Position numbers and translations under genes: made by a program
Source of the DNA: an uncultured Nitrosomonas sp.
GTDB lineage: Bacteria > Pseudomonadota > Gammaproteobacteria > Burkholderiales > Nitrosomonadaceae
Length of the DNA: 64,000 bases
Direction of reading: 5' to 3'
NCBI GenBank assembly: GCA_949281375.1
Contig: CASDLT010000003.1
Location: 59,153 to 123,152 of the forward strand
Part shown: positions 9,495 to 18,449 of the stretch, in pieces
Numbering within the stretch: position 1 is the stretch's first letter
How the letters are laid out: the number at the start of each line of letters is the position of its first letter
Notes under the pieces: model-generated
The model's input: only the letters and a program-made list of their open reading frames with translations
Told to the model about the DNA's origin: nothing
Databases searched by the model: none

Positions 9495-10700
9495 TTACTC
9501 GATCCTTGCTGAGTCACGGCGGCTCAAGCCTGACAAATCCATTTGCAATCGATTCCGGAACGCAGGAAACATTCCCATCGTCTGAAGCAGAATGTTCCTC
9601 AGCAGCCGTTGTGGCGTGCTTTTGATCAGCGTCATGCGGGTGAGTCGTTCCGCCAGTTGAAGCACTTGCTCAGCTGCGGGTTTGCGCAATGCATCGTAAT
9701 GATCCAAGGCACAATATTCCTTATGTTTCAGGATCACATCACTGAGAATCCGTCCCAACACGCACGCATCGACCAGGCCAGCATTCATCCCTTGTCCACC
9801 AGCCGGGCTGTGCACATGCGCCGCGTCTCCGATCAATAGGTAACGTCTGCGGTGGAAGTGATCGGCGACGCGGTGATGCACATGGAAACGCGAGCTCCAA
9901 TGCACCTGAGCTATATGACCAGCGTCACGGGTCATTCCCCGGTTATCGATCAGCGCCTGCACATCGTTCAATCCAAGTTGCGCTGGCGCATGCCCAAGCG
10001 AGGCAACAATGCGGTACTGATCCGCCTTCAATGGCGCAATGAGCAGCAATCCATCCGCTGACAGGAACAGCATGACTTCGTTATTACCGTGTTTCCAGTC
10101 CATGCTGACATCCGCCAGAACAAACGATGCTTCGTGGCTGCCGCCACTGAATCTGATGCCGGCCGTCTCACGAACCAGACTGTTCATGCCATCAGCACCA
10201 ATCACATAACGCGCGTGCAGCGTCTTCTTACCTTGGCTTGTGAGCACAGTGGCATGAATCCCTTCCGACGTTTCGGTCAAGGATTCAACCCTGCAATTCC
10301 AGCGCACCGATCCACCTGCTTCGGCCAGCGCTTCCGCCAGAATCCGCTCAGTCACATCCTGTGGCAGCATCAGCAAAAAATTGTAGCGTGTCGGCAGCTT
10401 GTCGAAACGCAACCGTAGCAGCACGCGATCGCGATCTCGCATGCTGACTTGCGTCAATTTGAGCCCCTCGGCCACGAGCCGCTCAGACACTCCGATCGAT
10501 TCCAGAACTTCCAGCGTATGAGCATGGATGACGGCTGCTCGCGAAGTATTCTGACCAGCAGCCAGCTTATCGACGATGATGGGATTGATGCCAGAGCGCA
10601 GCAGCATGTTCGCCAATGCCAGTCCGGCCGGACCAGCGCCAACGATCAACACATCTGCCATGTCTCCATTGGCATTTCTGGTGTGAGTCGACAGTACCAT
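9495..10700 (-). CDS. FAD-dependent aromatic-ring-type monooxygenase
   Basis: Group A flavoprotein monooxygenase of 401 residues (UbiH/PHBH/PCP-monooxygenase superfamily). The dinucleotide-binding GAGPAGLALANMLLRSG occupies residues 21-37. An internal DG motif is seen (YVIGADGMNSLVRE), and the second FAD motif is YLLIGDAAHVHSPAGGQGMN near residue 290, ordering FAD and the active site. The start at 10700 is firm: AGGAGGTG lies six bases upstream. It is the last gene of a minus-strand run containing an alpha/beta-hydrolase lipoprotein, a small membrane protein, an acyl carrier protein and a ketosynthase, with gaps under 90 bp. This suggests tailoring of a lipid or polyketide-like product. A ubiquinone hydroxylase is an alternative, but the context does not favour it. 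Confidence 0.88.
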   Translation of the reverse strand: MVLSTHTRNANGDMADVLIVGAGPAGLALANMLLRSGINPIIVDKLAAGQNTSRAAVIHAHTLEVLESIGVSERLVAEGLKLTQVSMRDRDRVLLRLRFDKLPTRYNFLLMLPQDVTERILAEALAEAGGSVRWNCRVESLTETSEGIHATVLTSQGKKTLHARYVIGADGMNSLVRETAGIRFSGGSHEASFVLADVSMDWKHGNNEVMLFLSADGLLLIAPLKADQYRIVASLGHAPAQLGLNDVQALIDNRGMTRDAGHIAQVHWSSRFHVHHRVADHFHRRRYLLIGDAAHVHSPAGGQGMNAGLVDACVLGRILSDVILKHKEYCALDHYDALRKPAAEQVLQLAERLTRMTLIKSTPQRLLRNILLQTMGMFPAFRNRLQMDLSGLSRRDSARIE

Positions 10701-10788
10701 CTGAACACCTCCTGACAGTTGGACAGCTCAAATAGACGTGCGTTTTACAGATCAGAGAGTTACACAAATAACCGAACGAGATGCTGCT

Positions 10789-12051
10789 TCATTCTATCGA
10801 TTTCGTCACGGTGTTTGCAAACTTGGCTGACGTTGACGAGGCCAGATGCCGATGAATCCACTGTTCAATTTTCTGCAAAATCTCCGTGCGCAACGGCTCA
10901 TTCAGAAATAAATGCTGGTGATATACCAACCCCGGCAACGCCACGCTGTCATTATGCGAGTGATGGGGAAACGTGGCACGGATGAAATCTTCGTTACCCC
11001 ATGCCGGGGTAATCGGATCATGTTTCGAATAGATCAGCAAGTACGGCAGGGTAAATTGATCCATCTGACGGCGAAAATGAACGATTTCTTCTTCAATGCC
11101 TTTGACATAGCGCAGCAGCGTACGCCGAACGATCCAGCCATCGTCGCGCAAGCGAGCTTTTTCCGTTTCACTATCGGTCAAGTAATCTCTGACCCACGCC
11201 GGTGAAACTGGCGAAAAAACGCTGCGCAATCCGGGCAACGACAGCATATCGAAAATGCCATCCAGAACCGGCGCGATGAACACAGCGATAAGCTGATTGA
11301 ATGCCAGCACAGGCCAAGGCTCATCGTGAGGATTCATAAAATGCGTTTCGGCATGAAATGACAACTTGATCAATGGATTCGCCACCCATCCCCGCCAGCC
11401 CGGCGGTTCACTGACGGCAAAACCCGGCGCCATAAATACGACGCCATGCACACGCTTGAGCGGATCATCCTCGGCATGTTCCCGCACTAAAAACGATGCG
11501 GTAACCAGAGCACCCAAGCTATGCGCCACGATATACACTGGCCGGCCCGGTTCGCCCTGTGCATCGCACAACGCTGTCAATCGTCTTAACGCCTGATCTA
11601 GATTCCGCCGCAACGGCTCCAGATCGCGCAACTCCGATTGTGCTGTATAAGCGTCGCTGACGTCCTGTTTGGCCACACCCACAAGAAGCGCCTGATTGGC
11701 CTGCCGCAGAACTGGATTGGAGAGGCCATGCGCATAGAAATCGAAGCCTGCGACAATGAACTTCCGCGCAAAATAACGCGCCACCTCGCCATAACGGCCG
11801 ATATGCTCGTTCATGCCATGCACAAGCAATATACAGGCTGGCGCTGTGGCAGGCTCCGGCGACATTAAGGAACGCAGGATCAGCGGCGCGCTGCGGTCGG
11901 ATGGATGAAACTCATGCGATTCTCCCCACTCCGGATAAGGAGCGCTGACGAACTGACGGTGGACGCAGCCGGTCAGCATTACCAACAAAAAAATTGCCCC
12001 GAGAGAATGGCTTACGTAATTGGGCAAATAATTTGTGACGATCAACATCAT
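10789..12051 (-). CDS. alpha/beta-hydrolase lipoprotein (serine aminopeptidase S33 / lysophospholipase type)
   Basis: Hydrolase of 420 residues from the ATG at 12051, with a lipoprotein signal: hydrophobic LGAIFLLVMLTGC with lipobox LTG-Cys29, so the mature protein should be anchored to a membrane facing the periplasm. The hydrolase core has the oxyanion strand ILLVHGMNEHIGRYGE, nucleophile elbow VAHSLGALVTA (Ser), a charge-relay Asp in IYSKHDPITP, and a candidate catalytic His in VYHQHLFLNE. This resembles monoacylglycerol lipase/lysophospholipase PldB-like enzymes. A longer frame begins with TTG at 12084 but lacks a ribosome site. Its position in the KAS-ACP-hydrolase-monooxygenase run suggests acyl-ester hydrolysis or transfer. 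An insertion between the elbow and the Asp is longer than in minimal family members. Confidence 0.85.
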   Translation of the reverse strand: MMLIVTNYLPNYVSHSLGAIFLLVMLTGCVHRQFVSAPYPEWGESHEFHPSDRSAPLILRSLMSPEPATAPACILLVHGMNEHIGRYGEVARYFARKFIVAGFDFYAHGLSNPVLRQANQALLVGVAKQDVSDAYTAQSELRDLEPLRRNLDQALRRLTALCDAQGEPGRPVYIVAHSLGALVTASFLVREHAEDDPLKRVHGVVFMAPGFAVSEPPGWRGWVANPLIKLSFHAETHFMNPHDEPWPVLAFNQLIAVFIAPVLDGIFDMLSLPGLRSVFSPVSPAWVRDYLTDSETEKARLRDDGWIVRRTLLRYVKGIEEEIVHFRRQMDQFTLPYLLIYSKHDPITPAWGNEDFIRATFPHHSHNDSVALPGLVYHQHLFLNEPLRTEILQKIEQWIHRHLASSTSAKFANTVTKSIE

Positions 12052-12140
12052 TGATCGCCACGTAAAGTAACTTATGATGAACAATATAGGGACACGCCAA
12101 ACACAATCCTAAGCATCTGCAATATCACTGAAAGACACAT

Positions 12141-12590
12141 TCACAACCTTCTAAGCGGATGATGAGGCGGGCAATTATTCTCTATAAACATTTTAATGTG
12201 AGGATATGCAAATACGGCCTTAAATACTGTAATGGACTTTTTTCTGGCTACATCCTTCAAGGTATACAGTCCTGTCTGTTCAGCATATCTCGTGTCTATT
12301 TCAATTTCATTTTCCCAGCCGCATACAATATCTTTTCTCCCGCGCCAATCCTTATAAACAAGACCGCTCTTTGTCAGAAAAACCGGGGATACCTTGGATT
12401 GAATTAACGCTCCAAGTAAAAACGACCCTATGAGACCGCAAATCATTACAGCGATTGAATAGCCGCTCATATCATAAAAATAGGCAGCGCCGCCGCCAAC
12501 CAAAATTACTACCCATAGATCAATAAATTGGAACTTGAGTGCGTCAAGATATCTTGGTTTGAGCGGGATTGATTCCATGTCAATCGCCAT
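12141..12590 (-). CDS. small two-helix membrane protein, unknown
   Basis: Hypothetical protein of 149 residues. Two hydrophobic helices (FIDLWVVILVGGGAAYFY and SIAVMICGLIGSFLLGALI) are followed by a cytoplasmic-looking, beta-rich domain (VFLTKSGLVYKDWRGRKDIVCGWENEIEIDTRY), which has the look of a PH-like membrane domain. The family is not recognised with confidence. Codons are visibly more A/T rich than in neighbouring genes, hinting at a separate history. No convincing ribosome site is seen before either MAID or the internal MES start. It sits 42 bp downstream of the acyl carrier protein gene and 89 bp ahead of the hydrolase, within a same-strand run. Confidence 0.65.
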   Translation of the reverse strand: MAIDMESIPLKPRYLDALKFQFIDLWVVILVGGGAAYFYDMSGYSIAVMICGLIGSFLLGALIQSKVSPVFLTKSGLVYKDWRGRKDIVCGWENEIEIDTRYAEQTGLYTLKDVARKKSITVFKAVFAYPHIKMFIENNCPPHHPLRRL

Positions 12591-12632
12591 TAAAATTACA
12601 AATTACTGAGATAGTTTGCATCACGTCTACAT

Positions 12633-12890
12633 CTATTTTTCCAGGTTCTGTGGTGGATGCTTACTCATATAATCGATAATATCCCCCACGCTGCGCAATC
12701 CCTTGACTTCGTCGCCATCGAAATTGACGCCAAAGGTTTCTTCGGCATCGAACAAAAGCTGAACGGTATCGAGCGAATCGAATCCCAGTTCCTCGAACTT
12801 GGAGGCGGTGGTAATCGTGGCAGTATCGATGTTCTCGGTTTTCGAAGCAATGAATGCGATGACTTTCGATTCAAGTTCTGTGGTATCCAT
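12633..12890 (-). CDS. acyl carrier protein (accessory)
   Basis: Acyl carrier protein of 85 residues. The phosphopantetheine attachment motif is ELGFDSLDTVQLLFDAEETF with the DSL serine near residue 39, flanked by the acidic helix II that docks to synthases. It is separated by only 12 bp from an upstream ketosynthase gene, while no fabD, fabG or fabH accompanies it, so it is probably not the housekeeping AcpP, which usually lies in the fab cluster. A weak AGGCG ribosome site precedes the ATG. It is expected to need a phosphopantetheinyl transferase encoded elsewhere. Confidence 0.92.
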   Translation of the reverse strand: MDTTELESKVIAFIASKTENIDTATITTASKFEELGFDSLDTVQLLFDAEETFGVNFDGDEVKGLRSVGDIIDYMSKHPPQNLEK

Positions 12891-12902
12891 GTCTTTGTGC
12901 GC

Positions 12903-14126
12903 CTATGTTGAATGAGTGGTATAAACGAGTGTCGTGTTGTTGCCCCCAAATGCAAACGCATTCGATATCGCTACCTGGGCATTTTTTTGAATTGCTTGAT
13001 TGGGGGTGTAATCGAGATCGCATTCCGGATCCGCTTCTGCGAGATTGATGGTCGGATGTATCATGCCGGTATACAGCGTCATGACGGTGGCGATGCTGCC
13101 TATGGCTGCCGAAGCGCCGATGCTGTGACCAACCATTGACTTGGTGGCGCTGATGGCGATTTCATAAGCACGTTCCCCGAAAACCTGTTTGATCGCCTTG
13201 GTTTCGACGACGTCGCCCAAAGGTGTCGAAGTGGCATGCGCATTGATGTAATCCACGCGTTCAGGGGCGATGCCGGCATCCTGGAGAGCAGCTTGCATCG
13301 CCGCAGCCTGTCCATCGACATCCGGCGCAACCAGATGCGTCGCATCGCAGGCACAGCCATAACCGGCCAACCGCGCGTAAATTTTAGCCCCGCGCCGCAG
13401 CGCTTCCTCCTCTTTTTCCAATATCAGCATGCCAGCCCCTTCCCCCATCACGAATCCATCACGGCCTTTGGCGAACGGTCGCGAAGCATGATCAGGATCA
13501 TCATTGAAACCGGTGGATAACGTATGTAATGCTTCAAAAGCGGACATCGTGAGTGGCAATACGCATGCTTCTGCGCCACCCGCAATGACGGCGTCTGCTT
13601 TGCCGGTACGCAACAGGTCGAGCGCCATGCCGATGGCGTTGCCCGCTGACGAGCACGCCGTGCTGCAGGTCAGATTCGCACCTTTCCATCCAAATTTGGT
13701 CGCGATCCAGGCAGCAGCGGAATTGGCCATGATGCGAGGAACAGTGAATGGCGGCATGGATTTATTCTGAAACTTCCGCGCCACTGAAGATTCGAACGTT
13801 CCGAACCCGCCCATGCCTGAGCCAAGACTCACCGCCAGACGCCGAGGCGCATATCCCGTCAGGTCACCGGCGTCTGTCAGCGCTTGCTGCGCCGCGCTGA
13901 TGGCTAACTGCGTAAACCGGTCAGTTTGTTCAATTTGTTTAGGTGTTAAAAAATCCGCAGAATTGAATTGCGCGATTTGACCTGCTATGCGGGAATGCAG
14001 GCCAAAGGGATCAAAACCTTGAATAGGAGAGATTCCATTGGCACCCTTTACAGCGGCATTCCAGAATTGATCGATTCCAGTGCCTATCGGTGCGACAATC
14101 CCCATTCCAGTAACAACAATATACAT
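12903..14126 (-). CDS. beta-ketoacyl-ACP synthase (FabF/KAS II type, accessory)
   Basis: Condensing enzyme of 407 residues, extending acyl chains on ACP by two carbons. The active-site Cys158 is in LTCSTACSSAGNAIG; the two catalytic histidines are in NAHATSTPLGD and VGHSIGASAAIG. FabF-like features are the GSGMGG segment near residue 102 and the C-terminal SNAFAFGGNNTTLV. The triad is complete, so the enzyme should be active, unlike chain-length factors that lack the cysteine. It heads the run KAS, ACP, membrane protein, lipoprotein hydrolase, monooxygenase. The ATG at 14126 lacks a clear ribosome site. It could be a second fabF dedicated to a special lipid; housekeeping FabF cannot be excluded from sequence alone. 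Confidence 0.9.
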   Translation of the reverse strand: MYIVVTGMGIVAPIGTGIDQFWNAAVKGANGISPIQGFDPFGLHSRIAGQIAQFNSADFLTPKQIEQTDRFTQLAISAAQQALTDAGDLTGYAPRRLAVSLGSGMGGFGTFESSVARKFQNKSMPPFTVPRIMANSAAAWIATKFGWKGANLTCSTACSSAGNAIGMALDLLRTGKADAVIAGGAEACVLPLTMSAFEALHTLSTGFNDDPDHASRPFAKGRDGFVMGEGAGMLILEKEEEALRRGAKIYARLAGYGCACDATHLVAPDVDGQAAAMQAALQDAGIAPERVDYINAHATSTPLGDVVETKAIKQVFGERAYEIAISATKSMVGHSIGASAAIGSIATVMTLYTGMIHPTINLAEADPECDLDYTPNQAIQKNAQVAISNAFAFGGNNTTLVYTTHST

Positions 14127-14387
14127 ACGATTAAACAGAAAGTTCAGGGCGGGCTATTGAAAAAAACGACAGCAATTATCCGTCTTGAATATACTGAAAG
14201 CACCATGGGCTGTCAAACGAGCACTTAGTGGGCTAGCGTAGGTACATGGGCAACATGACACACCGTCTTGAAACCTGACGAATCGTAACAGCAAGAACAC
14301 CTGAGATTGTATTGGATGGAAATTTCAAAAGACGCAATATGAATGCCGGCTGATACAATTCAGATTTATCGCATCGGAGGAATTATC

Positions 14388-15275
14388 ATGAATCGCACTA
14401 TCTCCATGATGTTCTCAATAGGATTGGTGAGTTTAGCCACCGGGTTTTTAACCAGCGGCTGCACCACGGACATCGATATCAAAAATACCCAAACTTCCGC
14501 TGCAGATTCTTCAAGAAATAAGAATTCCCTGCCATTCTCACGAAAACCACCCGACAGCTGGTTCTGGTCACACGACATTCAGCCCCACCATTTGGATGAT
14601 TTGCCATTTCCCGGAGCCCATCTGGTGCGGATCTCTGCTTATGTTGCTTCGAACAACGAAAAAGGCCGCCGTTTTGCAGCCATCGTTTTCCAGGAAAATG
14701 GTGGCGGAAGTCATGCCTTACAAAATCTGTCATCCGCTGAACTTGAGGCCAGAATATTTTCCAGTGGTGAACATCCGGTTTCCATCACCGCTGAAGATGG
14801 GGCCGAGCAGCCCTATTTTTCCCTGGTCTTGCATCAGGAATCCGGCCCAAGCGTCAAGATCATTACTGATCTGGACGCTGCCGGGTTGAGTCAATTAAGC
14901 AATGATCAGCGCCGTATCGCGGATTTCACCAGCTATAGCGTGAATGGTGTCCGTAAATATGCGTCAATCGTCGAAGAGCGCCCAGGCCCTTCGCTTGTCT
15001 TTATCCGCGTCACTGCCAGAGAATTGGAAGCTCAATTACGCAAGCATAAAGCCACCCCGGTTCGCATACGTGGTTTTTATGAAGGCAATGAACGATTCTT
15101 CACTGTCGTGGCAGAACGTTTCGACGCCGGCAACTGGAATTGGTATGACGGCATAGATGCCGATGCGGTCGCCGACAAACTCGAAACACACGATGCATAT
15201 CCGTTCGATCTGGATGCCTATCGAACCGAACAGGGGATCCATTACACGGTACTCATGTACCGAAACCGTAAATAA
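14388..15275 (+). CDS. lipoprotein with bacterial tandem-repeat (BTRD1-like) domains
   Basis: Predicted lipoprotein of 295 residues. The signal peptide MNRTISMMFSIGLVSLATGF ends in lipobox LTSG-Cys25, so it is anchored in a membrane. The start is fixed by CGGAGGAA before the ATG. The mature part contains about four related segments of 45-60 residues with the pattern [hydrophobic]-x-Y-x(5)-G-x-R-[YF]-A-[AS]-I-V, e.g. VRISAYVASNNEKGRRFAAI, FTSYSVNGVRKYASIVEE and RGFYEGNERFFTVVAERF, each followed by a helix (LSSAELEARI, VTARELEAQL, DADAVADKLE). This resembles the structural repeat seen beside serine-hydrolase domains of polyglycine hydrolases (BTRD1); here no catalytic domain is attached. It converges on the SGNH hydrolase gene, 31 bp between stops. 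Function unknown. Confidence 0.75.
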   Translation: MNRTISMMFSIGLVSLATGFLTSGCTTDIDIKNTQTSAADSSRNKNSLPFSRKPPDSWFWSHDIQPHHLDDLPFPGAHLVRISAYVASNNEKGRRFAAIVFQENGGGSHALQNLSSAELEARIFSSGEHPVSITAEDGAEQPYFSLVLHQESGPSVKIITDLDAAGLSQLSNDQRRIADFTSYSVNGVRKYASIVEERPGPSLVFIRVTARELEAQLRKHKATPVRIRGFYEGNERFFTVVAERFDAGNWNWYDGIDADAVADKLETHDAYPFDLDAYRTEQGIHYTVLMYRNRK

Positions 15276-15306
15276 GCGTGAATTCGCCGTCACGGTTCAT
15301 AAGTAT

Positions 15307-16116
15307 TCAGTATTTGCAAACTATCGAACCATCCGTTAACTGACCGCTGGGTTGCTGGCAATGAATGGGGCGATTCAAGAAAGTTTTATAGGCAAACACT
15401 GGCCGCCGCTGCCAGCTTAACGTGATTATCCCTTGGTTTATTCCCGAATCCGATGGGGTGCACGCTTGCGGAAAGTGCTGCACGATATCTTGATAGAATG
15501 CCTGGCGCTGCAGATAGTCTATATGAATACCATCGAGGCCAAACCAGATCGGCTTCTGTTCATACAATTTAAAATGGCGGCGCGAAGCCATCTCCGTCAA
15601 TCCCTGATGCACTGCACGGGCGCAATCGACCGTCTGTGCCCGGGACATTTGACTGGAAGAATAAAACATCGTACGGAAAAACGTGTAACGCCGCTCAGAG
15701 AGACCTTCTATCGACGCAATCGGCAAATTCGTCACGACAATCTGCGCAGCGTGATGCTGTAATTGCCCGATGCACCATTCGACGGAATGTAGAATCTGCT
15801 CAGGTGGCAAGCCATAAAGAATATCATTGCCAATATCGGTTAACATTGCTACGGTCGGGCGCGGCTGCATCGAATCCAGTTGCTGCCAAAGCCCGCATGC
15901 AGCAATTCCCGGAAGTCCGCGCCACATCACCTGGCTGGATACTCCATAGGCACGCCCATGCCCAACCGCCGTTAAAATCTCGCTCGGAGAACCCACGCGC
16001 CGTTGCATTAATTGAATGACCAGTCGTAACGATAAGGTCAGATTGCTGGCACCGAGCAGAACGATGCGATTATGAGCATGAACAACGCATGTACGGACGT
16101 TTTCCTGGCGTGTCAT
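15307..16116 (-). CDS. SGNH/GDSL-type hydrolase
   Basis: Hydrolase of 269 residues with the four SGNH blocks: block I is LLGASNLTLS with Ser24 (GASN replaces GDSL), a glycine block in VGHGRAYG, block III DIGNDILYG (the Asn), and block V LDGIHID (Asp and His three residues apart). The catalytic set is therefore complete, and an esterase or acyl-transfer activity is expected. There is no signal peptide from the chosen start, so a cytoplasmic location is implied. The ATG at 16116 is picked because AGGAG precedes it by ten bases; the frame continues to 16197 without support. It is divergent from the TonB-dependent receptor gene and shares its 113-bp promoter region. The substrate is unknown. Confidence 0.75.
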   Translation of the reverse strand: MTRQENVRTCVVHAHNRIVLLGASNLTLSLRLVIQLMQRRVGSPSEILTAVGHGRAYGVSSQVMWRGLPGIAACGLWQQLDSMQPRPTVAMLTDIGNDILYGLPPEQILHSVEWCIGQLQHHAAQIVVTNLPIASIEGLSERRYTFFRTMFYSSSQMSRAQTVDCARAVHQGLTEMASRRHFKLYEQKPIWFGLDGIHIDYLQRQAFYQDIVQHFPQACTPSDSGINQGIITLSWQRRPVFAYKTFLNRPIHCQQPSGQLTDGSIVCKY

Positions 16117-16229
16117 GACAGGCTTTCTCCTGCTGGAAGTCTCATCGCGCAATGGCGGCATCATCATGAAACGATTGCCTGTATCCGGTATCATCAAAGC
16201 AGGTTATTTCCATCCAGCCCAAGAATTCA

Positions 16230-18362
16230 TTGCATCGCATGCCGTTCGTCACCGTTTCATCAAACTCGAGTATTCATCGTTTCCCAAGCGGAGGAAATTG
16301 TCCGACCAGTTACGCCATGATAGTCAGCGGTTTTTTCCTGTTTTCTGGCTCTGCCTGGGCGCAGCAACCTGTTCTGAGGGGTGCCGTCATTCTCGATCCC
16401 ATCAACATCACCGCCACTCGCAGTGAACGTTCACCGACGCAGATTCCAAACAGTATCACGCAAATCCGACGCGATCCACAACAAGGCTTCCAGCCGGGTG
16501 CAACACTGGACGAGTTTGCGCGCGGAACGCCCGGAGTATTTTTTCAGAATCAGTTCAATTTTACCCAGGATTTACGCATTGCCATACGTGGCTTCGGCGC
16601 ACGGTCGGCATTTGGTGTTCGCGGCATTCAAATGCGCGTCGACGGCATTCCACAAACTCTGCCTGATGGACAAACCCAACTCGATTCGATTGATCCCTCG
16701 CTGATTGAACGCATGGATATTCTGCGCGGCCCTTCTGCATCCCTGTATGGCAACGCCTCTGGTGGCATGATTGACATCACGACGCGCGAAGCACCCAAGG
16801 AAGCGTTCGTGATTATGCCCCGGCAAGTAATTGGTCAATACGGATATCTGAAATCGGAGCTATTCATGGGCGGCAGCAACGGAAATGTAGGTTACAGTGT
16901 CTTTGGTTCACATTTGCAACAAAATGGCTGGCGCGATCACAGCGCCATGCAAAATATGTTTTCGCAAGCAAAGCTGAATTTCCGCACAAGCGCCAATTCT
17001 GACCTGATGCTGGTGTTTCGCGAATTTTACTCACCGCTTTCCAAAGATCCGGGTGCGTTGACCAGCACAGAAGTTCAGGCGGACCGCCGTCAGGCATCGG
17101 CTCGCAATGTGCAATTCAACGCTGGTGAAGAAATCCGCCAGGAAGAGATCGGCATGCGCTATCGCAACCGGTTTTCAGCTGGCAAGGAATTCACCGCAAC
17201 CACGTATTTATTGCATCGCGATTTTCAGAACCGACAGGCTTTTCTGGAAGGTGGCCAGGTCCAATTCGATCGCTGGGTGGGCGGGTTGATGCTGCAATTC
17301 GTCAATGATCATATTTTGTTTCAACGGCCGAACCGCCTCCTAGTTGGCGTGGATTATGGAATACAAAACGATGATCGTCAGCGTTTCGATAATAATTCCG
17401 GCAGACGCGGTGCGCTGAATTTGAGCCAGATCGAACGCGTGCAGAGTGTCGGACCCTTTTTCCGCAATGAATGGAATCTGAAGGACAATCTCGATGTGGT
17501 CGTCGGCGGCCGTTGGGATTGGCTGCATTATCAGGTTACGGATGTTTTAAAATCCGATGGAAATCAGTCAGGTGTGCGAACGGTATCGCAAGCCAGCGGC
17601 TCAGCCGGGGTGGTGTATCACCTCTCAGAACAACATCAGGTCTATACGCATATTGGATCGGTATTCGAGGCCCCCACCACGACCGAGTTGATCAATAATC
17701 CTTCAGGAACCGGCGGTTTTAATCCCAGATTGAATGCCCAAACATCCTTAAGCAGCGAGCTGGGTTTTCGCGGCAACTCAGCCGGGTTTCAGTACGATAC
17801 TGCAGTATTCTTCATCCGTACCTGGGACGAGATTACGCCATTCGAACTGGCTTCATCACCTGGCCGGGCATTTTTCCGCAATACCGGCCAGTCGCGCCGC
17901 ATCGGTGTCGAAACTCGCGTGGTCACACCCGAATGGAAAGGTTTGCGCGGTGAAATCAGTTATACCTTTTCCAACTTCGAATTCGAAAAGTACCTCGTCA
18001 GTGACGCCAATCTGAAAGGCAATTTTTTTCCGGGCATTCCGACCCATCGCTGGGAAGGATTGTTGCGCTATGCCCATCCGCTGGGATTCTTTGGTCAATT
18101 GCATGTACAGCGTGTTGGGGAATTTTTTGTCAATGACGCCAATACTGCAACTAATCAGGCTTACAACTTGGGACAACTGTTGCTGGGCTGGGAAATGAAA
18201 CGAAACGGAATAGAGGGTTCGGTATTCTTTGGCGTCAACAATCTCTTCGATGCGAATTATAACGCCAACACTCGAATCAATGCCGTGCTTGGTCGTTATT
18301 TCGAACCCGGCCCACCACTGAATTTGTTTGGTGGTGTACGAGTTCGTTTAATTGCATTCTAA
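16230..18362 (+). CDS. TonB-dependent outer-membrane receptor, PqqU/YncD-like
   Basis: Outer-membrane gated channel of about 710 residues. A signal-like stretch (MIVSGFFLFSGSAWAQQ, cleavage after AWA) precedes a TonB-box-like DPINITATR, then the plug with IPNSITQIRR, ATLDEFARGTPGVFF, a long IRGFGARSAFGVRG block, VDGIPQTLPDGQ and LRGPSASLYGNASGG. These match E. coli YncD (PqqU), the receptor for pyrroloquinoline quinone, more closely than siderophore receptors I know. The rest is a beta-barrel ending in VRVRLIAF with terminal Phe. The start is uncertain: 16230 gives a 29-residue N-region, ATG 16317 would begin directly at the hydrophobic segment, and neither has a good ribosome site. A PQQ-type sugar dehydrogenase is encoded 4 kb downstream. 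Confidence 0.88.
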   Translation: MHRMPFVTVSSNSSIHRFPSGGNCPTSYAMIVSGFFLFSGSAWAQQPVLRGAVILDPINITATRSERSPTQIPNSITQIRRDPQQGFQPGATLDEFARGTPGVFFQNQFNFTQDLRIAIRGFGARSAFGVRGIQMRVDGIPQTLPDGQTQLDSIDPSLIERMDILRGPSASLYGNASGGMIDITTREAPKEAFVIMPRQVIGQYGYLKSELFMGGSNGNVGYSVFGSHLQQNGWRDHSAMQNMFSQAKLNFRTSANSDLMLVFREFYSPLSKDPGALTSTEVQADRRQASARNVQFNAGEEIRQEEIGMRYRNRFSAGKEFTATTYLLHRDFQNRQAFLEGGQVQFDRWVGGLMLQFVNDHILFQRPNRLLVGVDYGIQNDDRQRFDNNSGRRGALNLSQIERVQSVGPFFRNEWNLKDNLDVVVGGRWDWLHYQVTDVLKSDGNQSGVRTVSQASGSAGVVYHLSEQHQVYTHIGSVFEAPTTTELINNPSGTGGFNPRLNAQTSLSSELGFRGNSAGFQYDTAVFFIRTWDEITPFELASSPGRAFFRNTGQSRRIGVETRVVTPEWKGLRGEISYTFSNFEFEKYLVSDANLKGNFFPGIPTHRWEGLLRYAHPLGFFGQLHVQRVGEFFVNDANTATNQAYNLGQLLLGWEMKRNGIEGSVFFGVNNLFDANYNANTRINAVLGRYFEPGPPLNLFGGVRVRLIAF

Positions 18363-18449
18363 ATTCATTTTATAAGATCCATAAAATAATTACCCTACAA
18401 GAAGGTGGAACAAGGAAATTACATCCGTGTGAAAATTTTCCACAAATAA

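Noticed and set aside
12633..14126. Aryl-polyene or polyketide biosynthetic cluster
   Set aside because: Only one ketosynthase and one ACP are present; no second KAS, dehydratase, ketoreductase or acyltransferase is nearby, so a full cluster cannot be claimed.
15277..15294. Small hairpin CGTGA/TCACG between two convergent stops
   Set aside because: Five-base stem with an eight-base loop and no T run; too weak to list as a terminator.
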